Below are positions 45,538 through 56,844 of a DNA stretch of 64,000 nt, in pieces. Location: positions 1,302,001-1,366,000 of the forward strand of contig JAWWNJ010000016.1 of NCBI GenBank assembly GCA_037176885.1, read 5' to 3'. The position numbers were made by a program, and so were the translations under genes. The notes beneath the pieces were generated by a model. It had not been told where the DNA came from, made no database searches, and saw only the letters and a program-made list of their open reading frames with translations. Origin of the DNA: Favolaschia claudopus. Taxonomy: Eukaryota; Basidiomycota; Agaricomycetes; Agaricales; Mycenaceae. Numbering within the stretch: the first letter of the stretch is position 1; every line of letters starts with the position of its first letter.

Positions 45538-47482
45538 ATGGCGGGTCCGATAACAAAACAGACTCTCGCCGAGTTCGCTATCAGCGCACAAACGTCCCGA
45601 GGGACAGCAACCAGCGCATTCACTCCCTTATTTTATTTCCTACTCGATCCGAGTCGTATGCCGCCAATTTCGGCCCTTGATGCTCTGGACGCCAATACAC
45701 TCTCCAATTTATCGGGCGGGTTCCTAGCCCTCACCTGTATCGTTGATGCTCGGCCCTCTCGTCAAACCTTCCCTGATCTCTGGCCCCGCATCTCCTCCTG
45801 GTCTTACTACGTCTTCCAGCACGAAGAGTTCCTCGTCAAAGTACTGGGCTTGAGCTCTCTGAAAGAATATTATCTAAGGATGATGAAGTTCCTCGACCAC
45901 ATGTCTAAATTACCCTCCAACCAGGCCACCATCGTCTCTGCCCGCACTTCTCACGTTCTCGCCGCAAGAGCCTGGAGCTACTACTCCGACCAAACCGTCC
46001 TCTCCACGCATCCAGGAGCACTCTTGGCGATTAGCGAGATCTTCATTCAGGGCGTCGTTCGCCTGGACGACATCTTCGAAGGCTTAGACGGCGACGTGTC
46101 GGATCTCGCCTGCTTGATCGCCCGACAATCTGAGCTCGCCGTCCCGCCATCGGCCTCACAGATGGACATGGACAAATTCTGCTATCTGGTCATGACGCTG
46201 AGCGTCGTTTCCCAGATTGACGACATCAGCAACTCTGAACCCTCACATCGCCATATTGTATGCTCAGCCCTCCTACCCCAGGGATTCGTCAGGACTCTCA
46301 CTATCGCCGGACTCACACTGAGCGACATATCGCCCGCAGAGTTTTCCAAGGAATACAGCATAGCGATAGGTCTCTTGCTCTGTGTTCTTCAAGTTCTCCT
46401 CGAGCAAGACCAGGGGAGTCAAAGCGTTCAAACGGCGGTGCGCTGTGGACTGTTACGCACTCTACTCGTGGTCTCGACCTGGACTCATTATGACGAAGCG
46501 GTTGTGCACTATATCCACCTCATTCTCACGGGCATTCTGGGGCCTTTCACTGTGTACTATCCCGTTCTTGAAGAACTAGAGAAGGTGGACGCTCTCGATA
46601 TAGTTCACAAGGCGGCACGTTTGCGTCTTCATCCAAAACTCGTTGAGGGTTGGCGCACATTCGGTTCAGCGGTGCGCGCGCGGCTCGAGCTTCGGGACTC
46701 GTTTCACTCGGACCCTGCTCAATGCCGGAATGTCTGTGGTAGCGTGCGTTCCATATCTCTCGCCTTTATCTATCTATTGACACAGTTCTCGCAGTGCGGG
46801 ACCATCCTTGCGAAAAATCTTCTCAGACGTTGCTCGCGGTGTCGTTGGGAGATGTACTGCTCCACTGATTGCCAAGCACGCGATTGGCGTTCGGGCCACA
46901 GATTATACTGTGCGCTGGACCATATCTCTCGCATCAGTATGTCGTTCTCTTTCTCTGCGACTCCTCCGTGGCCATCATCGTTCATTCATTCACTCAGAGG
47001 TCCGAATGACCTACACCCGCAAGGAGTACACCTTCCTCCGCTTCCTCCTCCACCACGAATACACTACCGCCAAATTCGACATCGCCCTCGCACATGTTCT
47101 CCGTTGGAAGGAGAAGCCCGACACCTGGGTGTTCACGGCCTTCGATTTCAGGTACTTCCCGGTCAGGGTGAATACGAAGGACATCGCTGCGGAGGCGTTT
47201 CCGCCTGGAGGATGGGGATATGTGGACCAGGGGACGAGGACGAGGATGGTTGCGGTGCTGCCTACGTCGAAGGTTGCGGGGGCGCCGGCGAATCATTGGG
47301 CGTTTCTGCTGGCGAGGGAGAATGAGAGCGTGGTGGGGGAGTTGAGGGAGATTGCGGGGAGGATGCGGGGTGGGGGTGAGGGGGATGGTGAGGTTGGGGA
47401 TATGGATAAGGAGAAGGTGAGGGAGGAAGTCAAGAAGGTAATGGAGAGGGAGGGGGCGACAGCGGTTGCGCTTGAGCATTAG
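45538..47482 (+). CDS. MYND zinc-finger protein
   Basis: Three exons (45538-46743, 46786-46936, 46998-47482) give 613 codons. The first 390 residues are helical, like the alpha-solenoid N-termini of Agaricomycete MYND proteins. The MYND finger bridges the first intron: CRNVC...QCGTILAKNLLRRCSRC, then YCSTDCQARDW and HRLYC, with the spaced Cys/His ligands of the family. A C-terminal domain follows (EYTFLRFLLHHEYTTAKFDI, WVFTAFDFRYFPVRV), ending in an acidic-basic helix (EKVREEVKKVMEREG). MYND fingers mediate protein-protein contact; the partner is unknown. A partial decayed copy of its 3' half lies at about 56010-56790. The donor after AGC (46744) was chosen because it restores the finger spacing. 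Confidence 0.88.
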
Positions 47483-47737
47483 CTCGCGCGGGGGGTGTGA
47501 ATTGCGATGCTGCATCTAGTTTTTTTTTCAATAAGTTGATTGTATCTCTGTGTATTTCTTTTTGATTTGGAATCGATTTGTTTGCGTTGGTACACGCCTC
47601 ACTCAGTGCGATGTAGATGAGTCTCAGGGAGCTATGAGTAAGGTCGAAAGCTAGTATAAGTGGTAAAAAATAATGAAATACTCATATTGAGGTCACACTG
47701 TGACAGCGTGACTTGCTCTTGCTCCTCTACATCGACA
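47483..47737. other. Intergenic between MYND and Pro-rich genes
   Basis: 255 bp with the MYND 3' flank and the next promoter. A T-rich run at 47519-47528 may be part of the termination region. Nothing else is seen. Confidence 0.4.
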
Positions 47738-50700
47738 ATGGCGGGGTCTCGAAACTCGCCGATATACATATCGGACGATGATGACGACGAGCAAAAAGTT
47801 GTTGGACAGCTTGCTTTTCCTGAACCTAACCCCCTTGCACAGACTACGTCAACACATCACACTCAGAACCAGCTCATACCTATTTCTCAATTAAACAACA
47901 TTCAGCGTGCGGTCTCCCACTTGTTTTCTCAAACCATAGCTGACAATTGAGTGGGTTTACAGCGGTACCAGCCCCCGAGACTCGTCCCAACCCACAGAAA
48001 CGGAAACGGGAGGACAATAACCAGAGAAACAAAGCTCAGAATGCGGGTTCGTCAAATGGTGAAACCAAGAAACAGCGCAAACGGCGTAGAAGGCTGGAGC
48101 GTGAAGAGGCAATGGCGCAGAATCGAGCGCAAACTATGCTCCCGCCTTTCAGCGTTTTGCCCTTTCTGCCAGCACTCAATTCCTGGGGACAGTTGCCAGC
48201 TTTCAATCCGTATTCGCTTGGTATACCGCCTCAACAGTTTCCGCCCACTCATATGCGGTTTCCTGAGCCTGCTGGATTTCGGCCATCTTTCCCTCAACCA
48301 CTACCCCACGCGCATGCTGGCGCGGGACCTTCCCGTGACGGTCCCTCATCTTGGGCTTCATCTATGGCAGCGAGCCCATACAATCAAAACCTCGATTTCT
48401 GGGACCAGTTTCCGCCTGCCGCGCCGACCACGCCCGTGCGAGAGCCATCTCCCCCTCCGCCCCCTCCTCCAGCGGCTCCCCCACCACTACCTGCTCCTCG
48501 GTCAGTGACACCTACTCCTGTGTTGCCTGCTCCTCCTCCACCGGCTCCTGCAGCCGACAAACCCGCTCCTGCTCTGCCAAAGAAACCCGTCTCCCTCATA
48601 ATCGGCATGAATCCCGATCAAGACCCCAATAGCAAACACGGCACTTTCAATCGGTCCACTCACACCATTACCTCGTTGGCATCTTCCAACGGCACGAGCA
48701 GCAATGGATACATTCCAAATCCAGCTCGCACAATCGTCATGGAGCAGCTCCCGAAAACGCACCGCTCGCGCGAATTCATTCGGGGGTGGAGCAAAAGCGC
48801 GTGCGGGGCGCTTCCGGTGTATTTTGCCGTTGACCCGCCGTCGGCGAAAGCGCTCATTGAGTTTCCGACGGCTGAGTTGGCGAGGAAGGCGTGGGGGAGC
48901 CCGAAGCTTGGGGGTGGAGTGACTGGGCCGCCTGTGAAGGGGAAACCGCGGGCGGATTTGATTCGCGTGTGGTGGTATCGGGTTGATGGGGTCGGTGCGG
49001 GGTCGGGCGTTGGTGAGATCGAGGAGGGGGAGATTGAAGGGGACGATGCGGCGGAGGCTGAGGAGGCGGCGCCATCTGTGCCCGCGGTGAAAAAAGAGAC
49101 AAAGAAGGAAAGGAAGGCGAGGATGGCGAAGGAGAGGGAGGCCAAGGCGGTGAGACTCGAGCTTGCTGCGCTGTCGCCGCCGCCTGTTTCGGCTACTTCA
49201 TCTTCGAATAATTATAACAGGCAGGCTTCGGTGTCGGTGTCGTCGACGGTGGACGAGCAGATGGATGATCCACCGCCTTATGCTGCTGTTGCGCCGTTGC
49301 CGCTGATACCGCAACTTCTTCCGCCTTTGACGTTTCCTCGCGACCTGCCCCCGCATGTGCCCACGGCACCGCGTACTTTCATTCCGAATGCGACTTGGAA
49401 TGCTAATGCTGGTGGCGCACCTCTACCCGCTCCCAATGGTCTTTTGGCTCGCGTGCAAGCCCCACTTCCGGGCGTCTATCCTCCGCCAGCTATGCCTCGC
49501 AGCAGAGCAGCAGCTGCTCTACCTGCGCGACCTGTGCCTGGGTCCCCGGCTCAACGTCTACCTACGCGGCCGCGTGCTGACAGTGTCCATGCTCATGCTC
49601 ATGCCTATGCCGACGCCGCAGACATGGACGTTGATGTGAGCGATGTCGGCGGCGGCATGGACATGGAGCTCGATACGCCCGTTAGCCCTACGGTGTCATG
49701 GCCTCCACCCAACTTCCTCACGAATTCAATCTCAAACCAACCGCCGACTCTGAGTAACATGAATAAATCGACCTATACTCCGCCGGGTATGCTCCCTCCC
49801 CCGCCAATATTCGGGTACTCAACGAGGTCGTCGTCGTTGTCGTCTTCTGCGTTGCCGACGCCGACGCCTACGCCGCCTCCGCCTTCCTCTGCGTCCACGT
49901 CTGATTCGGTTAGCTCACGCACGCGTAGTCGCATGATCGCTTCGTCGTCTTCGGCGCCGCCGCTCGAGCCCCGAGCGATGAAGAATCTGCCGAAGGGGCC
50001 AAGGTCGCTTGTGGCGCGGCAGAAGGATTTGCAGGAGAGGATTGCGAGGGGGAGGGCGGAGATTGCTGGTGGTGGGGATGTGGAGATTGGGTTGGTTGCT
50101 TCTTCGTCATCTCCGCCTGCTGGTGTGGCGTCGACAATGGTTGCTGCTGGGGGTAAAGAGGAGAATAGTGCTGGGGTGATGACGGAGAAGGAGAAAGAGA
50201 GTGCGGCGACGATGGAGGATAATTTGAGGCGGTTGGTGCTGAAGAGTCAGAGGAATAAGGGGAAGGGGAAGAATACAGTGGTTGCGGTGGAGTCCGATGC
50301 TGCTATAGTCAAGGTGGGGGCGGGGTTGGAGTTGGAGCAAAAGCCGGCGGTGGGGACGTCTGCGCAGGGAGAGTTTTCGCTGGACGACCTTGCGGTGTCG
50401 TTCATCACGGAGACGATCCAGACGCTCGTTCCTGGAGGTGGTGGGATTCTGTCTGCGCCTTCGACCGTTTCGTCTGCTAAACCTCCCTCCACTGCCTCGA
50501 GCAAGAACACCAATACCAATACCAATCCTGCTTCCTTTTCTTCGTTGACGTTGACGAATGGCAATGGCGGTCAGATTCAGAAGCCGATGTCGATGAAAGA
50601 GGAGTTGGCGGCGAAGCAGCGGAGGTTGGAAGAACATATTGCGGAGAGCAAGATTTTGATGGCGCAGTTGGCTGGTGCGAGGAGTAAGCAGGAGAAGGAG

Positions 50701-51126
50701 AGTGTGTTGAGGGATATGAGGGAGAGGAGCAGGTACGTCTTGCCAGTTTGTTGTTCTTGTTGTTTCTTGTGTGGTTTTTCTTGGGGGATGGCGTATCTCC
50801 GAGTGCCTGCCTTGTTTTTTCTTTTCGTTTTTCGTTTGGGTTTTTCCTTTTGATTTGAATTGAGGAGGCTGAGGATTGGTCGGTATAGGATGATTGAGGA
50901 GGAGACGGCGTCGGTGTTGGCGACGGGTGCGGTGGCGTCTACATCGGCTGCTGCGATAAAGAGGAGCGAGGAGATGGAGTCGATGGTTGTTGAGGGTCCG
51001 CCGGTGGCGAGGGCGCCTGTGAAGTTGCGGTGGCCGGAGAGCAGGAATGATGTTTGTGTGTTGATCATTAGCGATGAGGAGGATGAGGGGGAGAGCGACG
51101 AGGAGGAGGAGGAGAGTGAGTATTGA
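47738..51126 (+). CDS. Large Pro-rich, RRM-like nuclear protein
   Basis: Three exons (47738-47906, 47963-50732, 50889-51126) give 1058 codons; the borders were chosen because only they keep frame. The N-terminus is acidic (YISDDDDDEQKVV), then a basic, likely nuclear-localisation stretch (QKRKREDNNQ and KKQRKRRRRLEREE), then a Pro-rich region. Around residues 270-350 is a degenerate RRM-like fold (ARTIVMEQLPKTHRSREFIR ... AKALIEFPTAELARKAWGSP). The C-terminal half is disordered with a coiled-coil-like basic helix (AKQRRLEEHIAESKILMAQL) and ends in an acidic run (SDEEDEGESDEEEEESEY). It probably works in RNA metabolism or transcription; this is inference. The 156-nt second intron is longer than usual here. 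Confidence 0.78.
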
Positions 51127-52086
51127 GATGGGAGGTCAGGTATGTTTTGCGTCTGTCTTGTTTTGTTGTGGATGGGGGATGGAGGTCGGGAGGTGAATGA
51201 GGTGAAGGGGGAGGTAGACGGTTGGTGCTTGGATATATCGACGACGACATCTACACCATCTATTCGCAAGTGCCACAAGTATATTTTCTGCTGTTCCTTT
51301 CTTTCCGTGAACGTATCTGAATCTGATTCTAGGGGGGTTCACAGCGCAAACCTCCGTCCGCGATACACACTTTCAAAGTGAGTGCTCGTCTGGTGTATGT
51401 TTTCTTGTTCTCCATTGATACTTGATAGTCGGTGCCGCCCGGCCAGGTTAAGGGACTGGGGAAGGGACCACAGGGGAAAAAACAAAGACGGATGGTGTAC
51501 ATCCTATGCATGCTGCATGCGGACAAGGCCTCTCAGAGAAAGCTTTATTTCTCCGTGACGCGCCGCTACGCCTTGCACCCATGCTTCCTACCTCTGGCTC
51601 GTCCCTGCTATTGCCTAGACTCTATCCTCTCTTTTCTCGCCCTCCTTGCAAGGACGCAGCCTACTATTTTTTGCGCTCTCTCAGGATTGTATTTGCCTTG
51701 AATGTATATGATGATCTTTTCTCCTACTTTTGCCTTTGAGCCCGCTTGCCCGGAGGAGCTGAGAAGATTAGAAAGAGGTGGAAAGTCCCAGAGTCGGCCA
51801 TGGCGCCGTGTGTGATTTGTCAGCAAAGCACCAAATAGAGTCAAAACAACGGTAACAGGTAAGTCCACAGCTTGTTCCCGACCTCCACCCACCCCCTCCC
51901 TCGTTGTTCTCCTCCGCCTCTGTAAGTCTACCCTAGCTCTATCCAACTCTTTCTGATCCTCGTATTGCCTCTACCACCCTTTGTTATCCTTATTGTCGCC
52001 TTTGTCGCCCACCATTGCTGCTGGATTTGATCTTGTGCGATTGCAATCGATTCTCAGCCTCTCGCGCTCTAGTTTTCTCGCTCGCA
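51127..52086. other. Intergenic before the E2 gene
   Basis: About 960 bp. The left part continues the 3' flank of the Pro-rich gene, and one GT-AG-like stretch in it may be a 3'-UTR intron. The right part is C/T-rich and likely the UBC4/5 promoter and 5' UTR. No gene is supported. Confidence 0.4.
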
Positions 52087-52920
<834 letters not shown>

Positions 52921-53357
52921 TCCGCTGTGGCGATCCTCCTCTGTGTAGAATATGTTGGCTCGCGTTGTACTTCATACATTCTCCCTACTGTTGACAATCC
53001 ATCGGTTCCCTCGCTATTGTGTTATTGGGTTTTTATCGAGATCACCACAGTCAGCTGGCCGCGGCGGTGCATTATCTCCTCCTGAGGCTTGCCACAGCTG
53101 CAGCAGCAACTCTGGCGTGTGTCTAATCGCGGGCTTTGGGTATCGCAGACTGAGGCATCGTCCGTGTTTTTGCTGCAAATCGCTGACGATCCGGAGTCAA
53201 TTATTTTGACACCTTGAATTTGAAACGTCTTCCTTCTCTACCACCGCGTTCGTTTCCAGTCAATCGGATTTGCAACGCGTCAATCGGATTTGCAACGCGA
53301 CCAAGGCTTCTTGAATTTTTTGGTGATTCCGAGGTGCTCTTGAGAGGCCCCGGGAAG
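52921..53357. other. Intergenic with a 20-bp tandem duplication
   Basis: 3' flank of the E2 gene. A 20-bp unit CAATCGGATTTGCAACGCGT occurs at 53261-53280 and again at 53281-53300 with one mismatch. No gene is supported. Confidence 0.55.
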
Positions 53358-53610
53358 CTCCTGCAAAGAATGGTCCCGAAAAGTGGCGTTTTCAGGGCCA
53401 AAATTCGCGAAACCCAAGTGGCTTTTGTAAAGTGGCTTTTTTAGGCCAAATTTGAAAGGAAAATTGGACAAAATCCCGACTCATTTCTAATTACTGTACA
53501 ACAAATCGCACGTGATAAGGCCGATCCGGCTTTTTGGGCCAAAGTTCGCCAAAACGAGTGGCTTTTTGAGGCCAAAATCGCGGAACTTTCCGGACCATCT
53601 TTTGCAGGAG
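53358..53610. mobile_element. MITE-like element with terminal inverted repeats
   Basis: 253 bp, non-coding. The left end reads CTCCTGCAAAGAATGGTCC. The RC of the right end reads CTCCTGCAAAAGATGGTCC. The similarity continues inward for about 30 bp, with both arms reaching a GGCCaaaa/TTTTggcc phrase. Internal repeats of AGTGGCTTTTTxxGGCCAAA occur four times. No target-site duplication was obvious, so the family cannot be assigned. Confidence 0.72.
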
Positions 53611-54370
53611 TCTCTACCTCTACCCGTATACTTGCTGTATGTGACAAAACTACGAGTCTAAGCTGTTTGAACACTGTTGGTTCTCACTGGAGATTCATCT
53701 TGCAATCCCGAGTCTTTGAAACTTCAAGTTTGTTTCCTGGCGAGCGGATCCCCCTTGGACAATGGATCAATGGATCCCCCACATTCGGCGAATCGGAAGG
53801 ACTCCAATCCAACGCCAATCATCGCTTGCCAAGGATGAGACGCTGTGCTCGTGAGCACTGGGTCGTCTTATCGGTCGGCGATGCCTGTTTATCTGTCGGC
53901 ACTGCTATGCATATGCCGCCCGCCCCCGCCCCCGCCAAGCTCCCCAATTTGTGCAGACCTCGAAAGTGGACTCGGGATTACGACTCGGACGATACATACC
54001 TCGATGTTTCGCCGGCTGCGTTAACTATCTAGTTTGCCTCTGAAACCTGGTGCTTTGGATATTTCCTCAAAGGTTTCTACAGCTTACTGTATTATGCTCC
54101 TTGACACGGCAGCGCCAGCGCTGCTTGTCAAGCTCGAGTTCACTCGAGTCATCATTCATCCTTCTCGGAAATGACATCCGCTTTGAAACGGATAACCCTG
54201 CCGCTTTTGAATCGCGGACTTGTTCGCAAATTCTTCGCGGCAGTACAGCCGCATCAAGGCGCAGTGCAAATCGGTCGGCGATCCTTCATTGCGATGCTGC
54301 CCCACTCTCGCGGCCCGCCCAGCTCTGAGGAAATTCACCTCCGCCTAGCAAGAGCATTGGCAGCGCTTCG
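53611..54370. other. Intergenic between the MITE and the DUF6593 duplication
   Basis: About 760 bp. An open plus-strand frame at 53837-54032 starts with ATG (MRRCAREHWVVLSVGD) but shows no domain and is not called. Confidence 0.35.
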
Positions 54371-54721
54371 AAGCCATGTACGCGTCCCGTGTCCGAGAAA
54401 CCCATGACGGCCGGGATACGTAGGTTTTCAGGGACTGACAAACGAGCGGATATGGAAATTATTGAGGTTTGGTGTCCTATAGTTCGCGCTTCGCGTTCGG
54501 TTCTTCTGGCTGGCCGCTGTGAATTGATTTTATGGTCTCCGAGATCGCCTGGGTTCACTGGTAATCTGACTTTGTTCGCTGACTTGGTGGGCACTGGTGC
54601 TGGGAGGTGAAAAGGATGGGGCGAAGGGGTTGTTTTGATAAAAGGTGAGGCTTTGAACGAAGATTGGCAAAAAAAAAAAACAAGGTTCGACCGAAGAAAG
54701 AAAGGCGGGCAAACCATTGCA
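54370..54721 (+). promoter_or_regulatory. Duplicated DUF6593 upstream region (copy 2)
   Basis: About 350 bp before the DUF6593 ATG match the RC of 43707-44060 upstream of copy 1. Both contain (A/T)TTTCAGGGA(C/T)T, then AAC(A/G)AGCGGATATGGAAAT, then TCTCCGAGATCGCC, then TTCACTGGTAAT / CTCACTGGTACT, in the same order and spacing. Shared promoter elements are therefore likely. Confidence 0.7.
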
Positions 54722-55578
54722 ATGCCGCTCGACACGAATCTCAATCCATACGGAGCCTGGGGTGGTGGGAGCTCGAGGAGAAATCCCCGCTCCTCACAAG
54801 CAAGTGGCAGTCGGGGCGCGCCACCACCGTCCCTCTATGGCGTCTTGCCATACGTCTACCCAAACCCGAATCAGGTTCCCGTCGAGGGTGGCGCCTATTC
54901 AAATACCACACGCTCCTCCTCACACCCAGCCACGACAGATTTGGTCACATTCTACCTCACCTCGCCCACCCCTTCACATGCGCACGCGAATTCTCGATCG
55001 GCGGGCGTCAACGTACTAAACTGCACCGTCCTCGATGCTCGCAGCTCGCGCGTGCAGTATACGATCTCGACGGATAACAGCTTGGCTGGGTATACGGTGT
55101 ACAAGAGCGTTCTGGACGGGAGGAGTGTGGGGCTGATTGAGTGGGGGAGGGGGAACTTGAAGACGAGTGTGGAAGTGAGGGGTGCGGTGCAGAAGCAGGA
55201 GACGAAGGCGTGGTTGAGGGTGTCGAGGGACCAGACGTGGGTGGATTTCTTTTTCTTTCGCCAGAATCAATATTCATACTGTTTTCTTCTGGTGTGCAGA
55301 TACAGGACGATGACCGTTCGCGGATTTCAATACACCTGGTCTCCGGATAACCAGTATATCAATGTTAGTAAATACCGCTCCTCGACCCACAGATGATCTC
55401 ATCGGCTTGCCAACCCCAGCTTTGCTCCCCAGGTCCAACCCCGACGTTCCTAGGTCGAATATCGCGCGGAGACGAAACGGTCGTCATAGAGCTGACTCCG
55501 GATGCAATTCAGCTGAATCTGCAAGATGCTTCCATCGTCGCAGCGGTCTTGCTTCTTTGTGGGCAGAATATCGATTAA
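54722..55578 (+). CDS. DUF6593 protein, copy 2
   Basis: Paralogue of the gene at 42842-43706. The ATG at 54722 gives MPLDTNLNPYGAWGGG, then a Ser/Arg-rich segment. The DUF6593 domain follows: VNVLNCTVLDARSSRVQYTI, DNSLAGYTVYKSVLDGRSVG, LIEWGRG, KTSVEVRGAVQKQETKAWLR, VSRDQT / YRTMTVRGFQYTWSP across intron 1, and PTPTFLGRISRGDETVVIEL plus LQDASIVAAVLLLCGQNID after intron 2. The stop is TAA at 55576-55578. The two introns are at the same sites as in copy 1. Its 3' neighbour on the opposite strand is the decayed MYND fragment. The function is unknown. Confidence 0.88.
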
Positions 55579-56009
55579 TTATGACGAGGGATTGCGTCGT
55601 AAGCTACGAATCGGTTGAGCGCAAGTCACGGTTCTTTGCGAGTCGAACTTTACTTACTCGGGGCTCCTCAGCCGGTTCAGGTTTTCTAGGAGACAAAGTA
55701 GTTCTCCCATTGTGTAGAGTTTGAGTATTGTATACACTGTAAAGCAAATAATCAACCACACGCATTCTCTCAGACTTCAGGGGACGGCAGTTAATTCATT
55801 GACTGGGGGACATACTAAGAAGCCAGTCGAGCGGGCTGGCATCTGCGTACTTCCATGGCTACTTTCATCGGACGGACAGAAGCTGAGACCAGGTCATAGG
55901 CAACCTTCCACTTCCTCTCTGTCTTTGAAAGAGAGGCCGACGACGCCCATTCAGCAAGGTGGCCCAATGTTTACATCACACGGGATGAGGTGTAACTGGT
56001 GAAAGTCAG
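55579..56009. other. Intergenic between DUF6593 copy 2 and the MYND relic
   Basis: About 430 bp with no supported gene; probably the 3' flank of the DUF6593 gene. Confidence 0.4.
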
Positions 56010-56790
56010 ATGGATTCCAGATCAAAGAGCCAGTGGACGATATAGGGGAAGATATGATCTGGGAAAAGAACTAGGTGCAGCATTGCGGTCCCCCAGGCTC
56101 CAGCCAACCATCTTAGAGCTTGAGCACAATGACCGTCGCTCCCTCCCCATCCACCACCACAGCCTCCCTTATCTCTCCTTGTCGATCTCCCTGACCTCAT
56201 CGTCGCTACCACCCCCGCATCCACCCCGCTATCTCCCTCAACTCGCTCACCGGCCCCTCGTTCTCCCCCGCAAGAACATCCACTGCATGAGGCCACCCTC
56301 CATATCCCATTTGAGCAACAGCACCAGCATCCTCGTCTTGGCATCCTTATCCACATACCCCCAGCCTTGTATCTAACCACCGCGACATCCTTCGAGTCAT
56401 GGCAGGTATTAACCTTGCCAGGAGATATTCCCTAGTCGAAGGCGGTGAAAACCCAGGCGTCTGTCGGGCTTCTCTTCCCAAAACAGGACGTGGGTGAGGG
56501 CGATGTTCGTCTTGGCGCTAGTGTACTCGTGGTGGAGGATTCTTTGCGGGTGGAGGTCGCTCGGACCTCTACATAGACGGAGCAAAGTCTCGTCATGAGG
56601 AAGTTGGAAAGAGCGACATACTGATACGGGAAACCCGGTCCCGCGCGCAAAAGATGGACCGACACGCGCGCTAACGGAGGCTTGACATTTCGAGAAGTAC
56701 ATGTCCCGGCGACACTGCGATTACCCCGCACCGAAAGTGGAAGGCGAGGCGATGTACAGCTGACGAGCTTTCCCGTTTGAGTAAGGATAC
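56010..56790 (-). pseudogene. Decayed partial copy of the MYND zinc-finger gene
   Basis: The minus strand matches the 3' half of the gene at 45538-47482. It starts near the finger (MYFSKCQ against MYCSTDCQ) and continues through the intron, which begins GTATGTCG in both. It then carries EYTSAKTNIALTHVLFWEEK against EYTTAKFDIALAHVLRWKEK, KPDxWVFTAFD, and a broken stretch against the ELREIAG region near 56170-56250. Cys ligands are lost, the frame shifts at least twice, and stops interrupt it. Keeping the intron shows a DNA-level duplication, not retroposition. It is tail-to-tail with DUF6593 copy 2. Confidence 0.83.
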
Positions 56791-56844
56791 CTCCAATATA
56801 TTCACGAAGCACTCACCACACGCACCAATCCCCATACCCGGTCC

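Noticed and set aside
50577..51278. Long minus-strand Ser/Pro-rich frames
   Set aside because: Antisense to the acidic and disordered C-terminus of the Pro-rich protein; no independent evidence.
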